This document shows, piece after piece, positions 8,300 through 16,793 of a DNA stretch of 62,822 nt (position 1 is the first letter of the stretch; each line of letters begins with the position of its first letter). The DNA comes from Chloroflexota bacterium (GTDB lineage: Bacteria > Chloroflexota > UBA6077 > JACCZL01). The DNA lies in contig JAUJPG010000033.1 of the NCBI GenBank assembly GCA_030447245.1, forward strand, positions 1 through 62,822, read 5' to 3'. Position numbers and translations under genes: made by a program. The notes below the pieces were generated by a model. That model saw only the letters and a list, made by a program, of their open reading frames with translations, was not told where the DNA came from and searched no databases.

Positions 8300-9154
8300 A
8301 TGGTTGTCCATTATCGACTCGGTCGACGCTCGCTCGTTCTCCTGGCGGGTGGGCTGGCGATGCTCGCGTTGCTCGCGACCACGCCACCCGCGTCCGCGCC
8401 GGCGGCCCGCGCCCAGGGTGGCGTGGTTCAGGTCGAGTGGCTGGGTTGGTCGTTCTTCCGCTTCACCTCGCCGAGCGGGAAGGTGATCCTGACCAACCCA
8501 TTCATCACGGGCAATGCCGACGTCGCCGTCAGCCTCGAAGACGTCACCCAGGCGGACCTGATCCTGGTGGCGGACGGGCACCGCGACGAACTCGGTGATA
8601 CCTTGCCGATCGCACAACGGACCGGGGCGCTCGTGCACGGGCCGAGCCGCCTGGTGGCCTGGCTGGTCGGCGAGGGGCTGCCGGAGGATCAAGCGCGCGG
8701 GGGGAATCAGGGCGACCGCCTGGTGCTGGACGGGATCACCATCCGCCAGGTGTGGTCGGTCCACGACAACAGCCTTCCGCGGCCCACGCCCACGCTGACG
8801 TACGGCGGACCGGCCTCAGGCTTCTACATCACCTTTGAGAACGGCTGGACGGTGTACTTCTCCGGCAGCTCGGCGGCCACCGCGGACCAAGGGCTCTGGG
8901 GCGCCATGTACAAGCCGGACGCAATGATCTTCCACATGTCGGTGCCCAAAGAGCCGCTGGACGCGGCGATGTCGATCAGTCTGACGGCGACCGACAACCC
9001 GAACTTGCGGACGCTGTTGCCGCACCACCACCGCGTCAGCCCGCCGGCCGGCGCGACCGGCGTCGCCGAGGTCCAGGCCGCCATGGCCGGGATGGGCGTG
9101 GACATCCCGATCACTAACCAGGTCCGAAGCCAGGTCTACGAGTTCAGCAAGTAG
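8300..9154 (+). CDS. Secreted metallo-beta-lactamase-fold protein with degenerate metal motif
   Basis: A 284-residue protein with a signal peptide (hydrophobic residues 12-27, Ala-x-Ala near 37). The layout matches the UPF0173/YtkL-like MBL-fold hydrolases: VEWLGWSFFRF at the start, the metal loop at residues 92-97, and a late YFSGSS strand. In normal members the loop is HxHxDH; here it is D92-G-H94-R-D96-E97, so two of three histidines are gone. A late HHH run exists. Either metal binding has changed or the enzyme is inactive. It ends 17 bases before a strong terminator. Confidence 0.75.
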   Translation: MVVHYRLGRRSLVLLAGGLAMLALLATTPPASAPAARAQGGVVQVEWLGWSFFRFTSPSGKVILTNPFITGNADVAVSLEDVTQADLILVADGHRDELGDTLPIAQRTGALVHGPSRLVAWLVGEGLPEDQARGGNQGDRLVLDGITIRQVWSVHDNSLPRPTPTLTYGGPASGFYITFENGWTVYFSGSSAATADQGLWGAMYKPDAMIFHMSVPKEPLDAAMSISLTATDNPNLRTLLPHHHRVSPPAGATGVAEVQAAMAGMGVDIPITNQVRSQVYEFSK

Positions 9155-9170
9155 GCTCGGGGCCCTAACC

Positions 9171-9203
9171 GGGTCGGGGGTTCCCGCATGTAACCCCCGA
9201 CCC
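9171..9203 (+). terminator. Strong stem-loop, probable terminator
   Basis: A perfect 12-bp stem (GGGTCGGGGGTT paired with AACCCCCGACCC) around a 9-base loop, extended on the outside by partly pairing GGGGCC and GGCCCC. It lies just after the MBL-fold gene. There is no T-run, so it is either a GC-rich intrinsic terminator of the kind common in high-GC genomes or a dispersed repeat. Confidence 0.65.
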
Positions 9204-9321
9204 CAGGCCCCACAGGGTGAGCGCCTCCACCCGTCGGATTACGCTGCCCGGCTACCAGTAGAGTGTCACGCCAGTCTTGATGAGTAAAGGCGATTGAGGT
9301 TGACGCGAGCGTCGGGCCTGG

Positions 9322-9358
9322 TGAAGCGCCATTCGACGCGGCGTCGAATGGCGCTTCA
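9322..9358. repeat. 37-bp near-perfect palindrome
   Basis: An 18-bp arm beginning TGAAGCGCCATTCG, one central G, and the exact reverse complement. No gene covers it. It could work as a two-way terminator between the MBL-fold gene and the minus-strand surface-protein remnant, or be a mobile palindromic repeat. The rest of 9204-9588 holds no gene that I can support. Confidence 0.7.
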
Positions 9359-9588
9359 ACCGTCTCGCCAGGAGGCCGACTCGTGGGTGAGCGTCGCGAT
9401 GTCGACGAGCCCGGATCGCCAGGGCCCCGTCGGCCCTGGCCCGCCGTTCGGTCACGCGAACCCGCGCGCCCTGCCCGGAGCAGCTCGCAGCACAGAAAGA
9501 GCACGGCCGGGCCGATCCGCACGTACTCCTTGTCGCCTTGTCGTGGGCAGGATGGCCCGACATGACCCGGCTCGGTAAGCCGCGCGGT

Positions 9589-10529
9589 CTAGTCGGACGC
9601 TGACGAGCCACGGCCTCGGATCCGCATCGGAGTCCGACTCCGTGTCCGTGGCGACCCCGACCCCCTCGCCGACGGGAGCCACCCGGACCGTGGCTCGGTG
9701 CGACCCGACTGGCAACATACGGCTGCTCGAACCGCTTGTTGGACTCGTCTTGCTCGAAGATGCCCCGCGGCTCGTCGACCACCGCCGCCAGTCGGTGCTC
9801 GCCGGACGCCGGCAGCGGCGTCTCGACGCACAGCTCGCGGACCCCGGCGCGCGGAGCCCGCCTGCCTGCGCCCGTCCGTTGGGCGGGATGACGCCGTCAA
9901 CGTGGAGGGCAGTTTCGAAGGGTCCGGCATCCAGGACGCCGGGCGTTCTGCACCGCCATGCAGACGAGCTGGTCGGTGGTCCCCGGCAGGTCGTGGACCT
10001 TGATGCCAACGGGACGCAGGTCCGGCAGGGGACGGGGCGAAACTCGTAATCAACCGAGTAGTACACTGGCTTGAAGCCGAATCCAGGTGGGAAAAATGAG
10101 CTCCAGCCAACGGTCCCGCGCTCGGAGAACGTACGCCCGAGAGGGCCCCAACCATTCTCCATCACAAGACGTCCGCCCAGATGCCCCATCCCGTCATCGA
10201 GAGCAGGGTCCTTCTCTACCGCGGATGTCCCCCAGCCGTAGCGACGGTTCGCAAAGAGCGGGATTCCGTATGCCGCGCCGACCGATGGATCCCCAATGAC
10301 ATCCCCTGATGCTGGGACCGCCCGATTGGGTGTCAGCACCGTGCCGTCGGTGACGGAGCTCTCGTAGGTTCCCTCGGCGAGGATCCTGGTGCACCCCGGG
10401 AAATAGTCTGGAACATCCGGGATGGACGTCAAGCGGGCATCCTCAACGATCTCGTACACCCTGGCCGTGAGCGCGAACTCCCCTTCCCCAGTCCTGATCG
10501 TCGTGGATCTCGACACGCTTGATGACCAT
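9589..10529 (-). pseudogene. CARDB-type surface protein, several frameshifts
   Basis: Reading the minus strand across frames restores a plausible protein: start MVIKRVEIHDDQDWG at 10529, then ARVYEIVEDARLTSIPD, an aromatic-rich middle (WGTSAVEK, GRTFSERGTVGW, FFPPGFGF), and a CARDB (cell-adhesion Ig-like) domain visible as PDLRPVGIKVHDLPG, VCMAVQNAG, and DEPRGIFEQDESNKRF. The frame must change near 10483, 10030, 9970 and 9850, so no single frame covers it. The true C-terminus is unclear and 9589 is a guess. Either a decayed gene or unresolved indels; no signal peptide is visible at the given start. Confidence 0.55.
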
Positions 10530-10826
10530 CTGTATGCGCGCCTCTCAGGGGCGAGTGTCGCGGCGCGCTCTGCGCTCGTCGTCGCGGACGGCCAGGCCCC
10601 ACGAGCCCGCGCGGCCCGGCCGACCATGTTAGATCCACCCGTCACGGCAGGGCTGACAGGGCACTGGAGTGGAGCGGCACCAGCCCGCCCGGCGTGGCTT
10701 CGCCGTTGCGAGCAGGGTAGTATGCAGGCCGCCTCTGACGGGGATGCGATTCGCTGGGCGGAGCGGGCTTGCCCGCCACACTCATGCTCTCCCAGAGGGA
10801 GAGGAGATCTAGGGTAGGAGGTCGCC

Positions 10827-11961
10827 GTGCCACAGCCGTACACCGCGGTCGGGCTGATCCCGACCGTTCGAGGGATTCGTAACCGCTCCGAGATCCAGCG
10901 CAATCTCGAGCACATTTCGCACTTGATCAAGGCGGCGTCGTGGCTATCCAGCCTGGACCTACCCGTCCGGCTGATCGCCATCCCCGAGGGCGGCTTGCAG
11001 GCCTTCAACGACGAGGTCATGGACCTCGACCATGCGACCTTCGCCAACACCTGTGCAATCGACATCCCCGGCCCCGAGACCGACTACATCGCCGACCTTG
11101 CCAAGCTTTGGAACGCCTACATCATGGGTCAGGCCAAGGCCCGGCACGAGGCGTTTCCGGGATCGCTTCTTCAACGTCGGCTTCGCGATCAGCCCGCGGG
11201 GTGAGATCGTCCTGAAACACTACAAGCTGTCGACGCTGTACCCGGTCGAGCACTCGGTCACGCCGCACGACGTCTGGGACACCTGGATCGAGCTGTACGG
11301 GCGGAACCTGGACGCGTTTTTCCCGGTCGCCAGGACCGAGATTGGCAATCTCGCGGTGATGATGGCGAACGAGGGATCGTACCCGGAGAATGCCCGCGCG
11401 CTGGCCATGAACGGCGCCGAGGTGGTGTACCGCGCGTCGTACCCGCACCCGCACACCGGCAACGAGTTTTTCGAGATCCAGTCTCGCGCCCGGGCGCTCG
11501 ACAACAACTTCTACGTCGTCGCCCCAAACCTGGCAACGTACTATCTGGACGCCGACTCCGAGCTACCGATCGACACCTTCGGCGGACGGTCGTACATCAT
11601 CGACTACAAGGGACGGATCGTGGGCCAGCACCTGTACGGGGCCGGCTCGTCCTACGTCGCCGGCACGATCGACGTCGATGCGATGCGCCACCACCGCACG
11701 TCGGCCCAATGGGACAACTGGATGAAGGACCTCCGGACCGAGCTGTATCAGATGGTCTACGAGGAGCCGATCTACCCGAAGAACCTGTATGCCGAGCGTG
11801 CTCCGTTCACGCATGCCGAGTTCAAGCGCGAGGTCATCGACACCCAAATCGCACTGATGATCGAGCGCGGCATCTGGCAGCGCCCGTCCGCCTACGGCGA
11901 CGGCTCCCACAACGGCGCGGCCGGAGCATCGAAACCGAGGCGTGGGCGGAAGCGGTCGTAG
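10827..11961 (+). CDS. Nitrilase-fold carbon-nitrogen hydrolase, one frameshift, catalytic Cys replaced
   Basis: The GTG start at 10827 follows TAGGAGG. The N-terminal ~110 residues (IAIPEGGLQAF with the catalytic-type Glu) are in one frame and the rest, from RFFNVGFAISPRG on, in another; a one-base slip near 11160 joins them into a protein of about 377 residues. A Lys is present in LKHYKLS. At the nucleophile position, normally Cys in an xCYDxxFPE-like motif, the sequence reads MMANEGSYPEN, so Ala (codon 11365-11367) replaces Cys. The C-terminus extends past the usual nitrilase end. Hydrolase activity is doubtful. It is followed at once by an amidohydrolase gene. A weak CTCTCCC hairpin lies just upstream. 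Confidence 0.75.
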
Positions 11962-13348
11962 CCATTCGACGCGTACGCCGGCCGGCCCGGTGATCCTCCT
12001 ACGCGGCGGATTGATCGTCACCGTGGACCCGGGGCGGCGGATCATCGCCGACGGCGCCATTGCGATCCGTCGGGGTGAGATCATCGCCGTCGGCAAAGAT
12101 GCCGAGGTCGCGCCGCGCTTCGCCGAGGCCGAAACGATAGATGTCTCCGGGTCCGTGGTGACGCCCGGCTTCGTCGACGCGCACATCCACGTCACCGAGC
12201 ACCTCTGGCGCGGGTGGGTTCCGGATGACGCCGGGGTGGACGAGTGGCTCCCCAGGTGGCTCTTGCCGGTCTACAACCTCGTGCCGCCCGAGGGCGAGCA
12301 CGTCGCCGCGCTGCTCGCCCAGGTGGAGATGGTGCGTAGCGGGACGACAACGTTCGCCGACGCTGGAACGATCTTCGATTGGCGGGCCGTTGCGAGTGCC
12401 GTGCAGACGCTCGGTATGCGCGCGGTCCTGGCCAGATGGAGCGCCGACAGCGCACCCTGGCCGGGGCGTACGGTGCGCCCGACGCGGCAGGTGCTCGGCG
12501 AGCTGGAGGAGCTCCTGCAAGGCGTCACCGCGCTGGACGACGCGCGGATCGGGGCCTGGCCGGTCGTACTCGGCATCGGCGCCTGCTCGGACGAGTTGAT
12601 CCGGGAGGCCAAAGCGCTCGCGGAGAGGCATCGGACCGGCTTTGGGATGATGTTCGCGGCCAATCGGCAGCAGTACGTGGGGGGCGAGGCCTACGGCGTG
12701 AGCCACCTGGACCGCCTGGGGGTGCTCGACGCGCGAACCAAGCTCGTCCACGTCGTCTACGTCGACGACGCGGACGTCGACCTCCTCGCCGAGCGGCGCA
12801 CGAAGGTCGTCTTCTGCCCGACGCCGGCGCTGCACCATCAGAAAGGGATCTCCCGGTATGGCAAGCACCCGGAGATGCTCGCGCGCGGCGTGACCGTCGC
12901 GCTCGGGAGTGACAGCGCCAACGGCTCGAACCACGCCAACATGGTGCGCCTGATGTGGCTGGCCGCGAACGTCTACAAGGATGCGCGCATGGACACGCGG
13001 ATGATCCCGGCCGAGACGGCGATCGAGATGGCCACGATCAACGGCGCCCGCGTGCTCGGCCTGGAGGATCGGATTGGCTCGATCGAGCCTGGCAAGCGCG
13101 CCGACCTCGTCGTCTGGGACACCGAGGAGCCTACCTGGCGTCCGCTCCTGAACGTGACCCACAACCTCGTCCACGCCACCGACGGCCGGAGCGTGCGGCT
13201 GGTCCTGGTCGACGGCCGCGTCATCTACCGCGACGGCCAGTTCCCCAGCCTCGACACCCGCCAGCTCTACGCCGAGGCCGACCGTCTCGCTCGCGAGACG
13301 ATCGCCCAGGCCGGACTGCCAATTCCGAGCAGGTGGCCGCTGGTGTGA
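11942..13348 (+). CDS. Amidohydrolase of the TRZ/ATZ (SsnA, chlorohydrolase) type
   Basis: A metal-dependent amidohydrolase of up to 468 residues. Motifs in order: GLIVTVDPG beta-sandwich start, TPGFVDAHIHVTEH with the HxH pair, a later LVHVVYV strand, LGSDSANGSNHANM with the metal Asp, and GSIEPGKRADLVVWD closing the sandwich. Members deaminate or dechlorinate nitrogen heterocycles such as guanine, cytosine, or s-triazines; the substrate here is unknown. Start choice is uncertain: GTG 11942 overlaps the nitrilase-fold gene by 20 bases, GTG 11990 begins exactly at the conserved VILLRGG. The two genes are probably one transcript. Confidence 0.85.
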   Translation: MGGSGRSHSTRTPAGPVILLRGGLIVTVDPGRRIIADGAIAIRRGEIIAVGKDAEVAPRFAEAETIDVSGSVVTPGFVDAHIHVTEHLWRGWVPDDAGVDEWLPRWLLPVYNLVPPEGEHVAALLAQVEMVRSGTTTFADAGTIFDWRAVASAVQTLGMRAVLARWSADSAPWPGRTVRPTRQVLGELEELLQGVTALDDARIGAWPVVLGIGACSDELIREAKALAERHRTGFGMMFAANRQQYVGGEAYGVSHLDRLGVLDARTKLVHVVYVDDADVDLLAERRTKVVFCPTPALHHQKGISRYGKHPEMLARGVTVALGSDSANGSNHANMVRLMWLAANVYKDARMDTRMIPAETAIEMATINGARVLGLEDRIGSIEPGKRADLVVWDTEEPTWRPLLNVTHNLVHATDGRSVRLVLVDGRVIYRDGQFPSLDTRQLYAEADRLARETIAQAGLPIPSRWPLV

Positions 13349-13481
13349 GGCGACTCCACCCACCCACCGTCAACGGTCGGCGTCGGATCGCTGACTCTGC
13401 GCGGCCTCGCAGGAGCGTCGTCCCAGCAGTTCTGCACGATGTCGGGCCGCATGCTCGTCGCCTCTTTGCTGGACCGCTCGG

Positions 13482-14177
13482 CTAGAGGCGCGTGCGGACA
13501 TCCCAGAGCTCAGGAAACGCTTTGTGGTTCAAGGCCTCGGCGAGGTACTCGACCCCGCTGGTGCCGCCGGTGCCGGCGCGGGCGCCGATCGTCCGCTCGG
13601 CGATCCGGACGTGGGCAGCGGTCAGCATCCAGAACGTCTCTGAGATGTCGACGAGCGCCTCGGCGACGCGGTAGAGCGCGCCGGCCCGCGCCGGCTGCTG
13701 GTAGAGCTGCTCCAGCGACAGCGCGCGGCGCTCAATGGCGCGGGCGAATACGTCGTACAGCGGGCTGCTAGTGCGCGGACGCACGCCAAGCACCTTTTCG
13801 ACCACCCGGAACTGGGCCGACTCGGCGCCGCTGGCCTCTCCGAGGTAGGGCCTGAAAGCCAGGAACGTATGCGGAGGCAGGTGATCGAACAAGACCATCT
13901 GCTGGATAAGCAGACGGTGAATCGCCGTCACCCGTGAGAGATGGTCGAGCGCGACCTCGAGCTCAGGCTCATCTCGTGCTAACGCCGCGCGCGCTAGCTC
14001 CAGGTCGAGCAGCTCCTGCTTGAACCACAGCTCGAACGCCTGGTGGACGACGATGAAGAAGTGTTCCGCGGCGCGAACCTGGGGGCCGAGATCGTCCGGG
14101 CTGAGCGGCGCCTGCGCCCCGAGTATCCGGTCGAGTTGCAGGTAGCCCGCGTACGTAACGGCGTTCGAAGCGTCCAT
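13482..14177 (-). CDS. kynA: Tryptophan 2,3-dioxygenase
   Basis: A 231-residue all-helical haem dioxygenase; bacterial TDOs are usually 260-290 residues, so this is a short form. Diagnostic segments are YLQLDRIL near residue 12, HFFIVVHQAFELWFKQEL near 38-56, and RAGTGGTSGVEYL near the C-terminus, matching the substrate-binding loop of TDO. It inserts O2 into the indole ring of L-tryptophan to give N-formylkynurenine. It lies nine bases after the probable formamidase gene, which would perform the next step, so function and context agree. Confidence 0.92.
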   Translation of the reverse strand: MDASNAVTYAGYLQLDRILGAQAPLSPDDLGPQVRAAEHFFIVVHQAFELWFKQELLDLELARAALARDEPELEVALDHLSRVTAIHRLLIQQMVLFDHLPPHTFLAFRPYLGEASGAESAQFRVVEKVLGVRPRTSSPLYDVFARAIERRALSLEQLYQQPARAGALYRVAEALVDISETFWMLTAAHVRIAERTIGARAGTGGTSGVEYLAEALNHKAFPELWDVRTRL

Positions 14178-14186
14178 CCGAGCCTC

Positions 14187-14996
14187 CTACGTCTCGAGCA
14201 GCGGCAGCACGGCGTCGACGATCGACGGCCATGGTTGTACGCGTGGGTCGATCACCGCGAAGTGGTCGGAGCCGGGCAACGTCAGCAGTCGAACATCGTC
14301 GCCCGCCTCGATGGCTCGGGCGTGATACCGCTCGCTGATCTCGAACGGGACGTTCGCATCTGCCGTCCCGTGGACCAGCGCTTGTGGCACGCCGAGCGGG
14401 AGCAGCTCGATCGGCGACGCGGCCCGATATCGGTCAGAGTGGCGAGCGGGCGCCCCGCCAAGAAACTCCTCGACGACCCCATCGCTCAAGCCGAGCTCCC
14501 ACGCTCGACGTAGGTCAACCACACCGGCCAGCGAGACCGCGCCCCGTAGCGGCGTCGACGCCGGAGTGAAGGCTGATTCGGCGTTCGGAATCCTGTGCCG
14601 GGCGGCAAGCCAGAGCGCCAGGTGGCCGCCGGCCGAGTGGCCGATCGAGGCGACTCGGCCGAGATCCAGGTCCCAGGACTCGGCCATCAGCTGCAGCGCG
14701 TCGACGCCTGCCGCGACGTCCTGGAACGTCCCCGGCCAGCCCCCACCAAGGTTGCCGAGTCGCCGGTACTCCAGGCTCCAGGTGGCTATGCCGCGAGCGG
14801 TGAGGTCGGCACACAGATGGCCGATGTGGTCCAGGCTGTAGCGCGCGCGCCAGAAACCGCCATGCATGACGACCAGGACCGGATGTGGGCCGGCGCCGCC
14901 CGGACGCCGCAGGTCGCCGAACTGGTTCGGGTCTGGCCCGTACGGCAGGCGGGCATCGGCGGCCGGCGGCTCGAGTTCCAGGATGTCGCGACTCAC
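14187..14996 (-). CDS. Alpha/beta hydrolase, probable kynurenine formamidase
   Basis: A 269-residue alpha/beta hydrolase of the esterase/kynurenine-formamidase type. The oxyanion motif HGGFW is near residue 45, the nucleophile elbow GHSAGG near 118, a late Asp in HGTADANVPF, and the His in PGSDHF complete a triad. It sits directly upstream of tryptophan 2,3-dioxygenase in the same direction, so the natural reading is hydrolysis of N-formylkynurenine to kynurenine plus formate. Kynureninase and 3-hydroxylase genes are not in this window. The fold is certain, the substrate rests on context. Confidence 0.8.
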   Translation of the reverse strand: MSRDILELEPPAADARLPYGPDPNQFGDLRRPGGAGPHPVLVVMHGGFWRARYSLDHIGHLCADLTARGIATWSLEYRRLGNLGGGWPGTFQDVAAGVDALQLMAESWDLDLGRVASIGHSAGGHLALWLAARHRIPNAESAFTPASTPLRGAVSLAGVVDLRRAWELGLSDGVVEEFLGGAPARHSDRYRAASPIELLPLGVPQALVHGTADANVPFEISERYHARAIEAGDDVRLLTLPGSDHFAVIDPRVQPWPSIVDAVLPLLET

Positions 14997-15262
14997 GGAT
15001 GCCTCTCCCGGTCTGCTGCCCGATGCACGGCGCCAGAGGTTGAGTCAGTGTAGCTGGGGTAGCCGCCGCGCGCAGCATGCGCGACGAACAGCGAGGCCCG
15101 CCTCACCCGGCCTCCCCCAAGGAGTGCGTCCGAGCACGTCGACAACCTCCACCAATTCAGCTATTACATGCACCATGCAAGCTCCAGCGCCACTAGAGCG
15201 CGCGGGAGAACGAGCATGTCCCACGCCCGACGGCGGTCGTTGCGGATTGGAAGGATGACCTG

Positions 15263-16669
15263 ATGAGGTACGAGAAGGAAGTCCCGGTCGTCGCCGAAGC
15301 GGACGTCCTGGTCGTTGGCGGCGGGCCGGCCGGGATCGCCGCGGCTGTGTCGGCCGGACGGAACGGCGCCAGGACGGTGCTTGTCGAGCGATTCGGCTTT
15401 TTGGGCGGCAACGCCACGGCCGGGCTGGTTGGCCCATTCATGACCTCGTACAGCCTGGACGGCAAGCAGCAATTGATCCGCGGCGTCTTCGAGGAGCTGG
15501 TTGAGCGGGCCGAGGCGCTTGGCGGCGCGATCCACCCGTCCAAGGTAGGGGTCGGCGAGTTCTCCGGCTTCATCTCCTACGGCCACCACAAGGTCACGCC
15601 GTTCGATCCCGAGGCGGTCAAGCTAGTCGCGGCCGAGATGTGCTTGGAAGCCGGGGTCGAGCTGCGGCTCCACACCTTCATGGTCGACACCCTGGTGGAG
15701 GGGGATGGCGTCGGGGGGGTGATCGTTGCCAGCAAGTCCGGTCTTGAAGCGATCAAGGCCAGGGTGACCGTCGACTGCTCGGCCGATGCCGACGTCGCCG
15801 CGCGGGCCGGCGCGGCGTTCCACCAGGGGCGCGAATCGGATGGACTGACCCAGCCGATGACCCTGTTCTTCCGGGTGGCGAACGTCGACGACGCGCGGGT
15901 CATCGCCTACATGGCAGAGCACACCGACGACCGCCGTCCGTACGCGTCAATCGTCCGCGAGGCACGTGAGCGCGGCGAGTTCCCGATCCCGCGCGAAGGG
16001 ATCGGGATCTACCGCACGCCCCAGCCCGGCATCTGGCGGCTCAACTCGACCCGTCTCCAACGCCTCGACGGCACGAGTGTTCAGGATCTGACCAAGGCCG
16101 AGATTGAAGGTCGACGCCAGGTCATGTTCCTGCTCCGCTTCCTGCGCGAGCGTTGCCCGGGCTTCGAGGAGTCGACGCTGCTCGACACCGCGGCGATGAT
16201 CGGCGTCCGCGAAACCCGGCGAATCGTCGGCGAGTACACGCTGACCGCCGAGGACCTTGCATCCGGGCGCGAGTTCGACGACGTGATCGCCCTGTGCGGC
16301 TACCCGATCGACCTCCACAGCCCGGACGGCAGCGGGGGCGGCGCGACCGGCGAGCTCGAGGTGGCGAACGTCTACCAGATTCCGTACCGCTGCCTGGTGC
16401 CGGCCGACGTCGATCGGCTGCTCGTGGCCGGACGGTGCGTGTCTGCGAGTCACGAGGCGCTCGGGGCGATCCGGGTCATGCCGCCGTCGTTCGCAATGGG
16501 CCAGGCGGCGGGGACGGCCGCCGCGTTGGCGGTCGCCGAGGGGGTTCAGCCCAGGAAGCTGCCGATTCCCTGGCTTCAGGAGACGCTGACCCAACGGGGT
16601 GCCTTCTTGGGCGAGAACGTTGCCAGGCAGGTCCGCGACGCAGCAGGAACAGCGCTGCGTGGCGGGTGA
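15263..16669 (+). CDS. FAD-dependent oxidoreductase (FAD_oxidored type)
   Basis: A 468-residue flavoprotein. The dinucleotide motif GGGPAGIAAAVSAGRNG is at residues 18-34, followed by ERFGFLGGNATAGLVG, typical of the PF12831 family, and a C-terminal RCLVPADVDRLLVAGR plus SHEALGAIRVMP segment that closes the FAD site. Family members are mostly uncharacterised and often stand next to uptake genes in catabolic loci. The ATG at 15263 has GGAAGGATG upstream. It precedes the dipeptide-importer operon by ~125 bases on the same strand. Substrate unknown. Confidence 0.85.
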   Translation: MRYEKEVPVVAEADVLVVGGGPAGIAAAVSAGRNGARTVLVERFGFLGGNATAGLVGPFMTSYSLDGKQQLIRGVFEELVERAEALGGAIHPSKVGVGEFSGFISYGHHKVTPFDPEAVKLVAAEMCLEAGVELRLHTFMVDTLVEGDGVGGVIVASKSGLEAIKARVTVDCSADADVAARAGAAFHQGRESDGLTQPMTLFFRVANVDDARVIAYMAEHTDDRRPYASIVREARERGEFPIPREGIGIYRTPQPGIWRLNSTRLQRLDGTSVQDLTKAEIEGRRQVMFLLRFLRERCPGFEESTLLDTAAMIGVRETRRIVGEYTLTAEDLASGREFDDVIALCGYPIDLHSPDGSGGGATGELEVANVYQIPYRCLVPADVDRLLVAGRCVSASHEALGAIRVMPPSFAMGQAAGTAAALAVAEGVQPRKLPIPWLQETLTQRGAFLGENVARQVRDAAGTALRGG

Positions 16670-16793
16670 CGACGGGTACCATGCGATGGCGGACCCGGCG
16701 AGAGCACACCGCGCCGGGCCAGATGGAGGACGACCGAAAGGCGGTTCCTCTCGGGACATCTTTTCGCAGTGATCGACGGCAGAGGGAGGGCAC

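Noticed and set aside
11999..13363. Very long open frame antisense to the amidohydrolase
   Set aside because: High GC keeps antisense frames open. The composition is Asp/Val/Arg-rich without any domain, and the plus-strand frame has all the family motifs.
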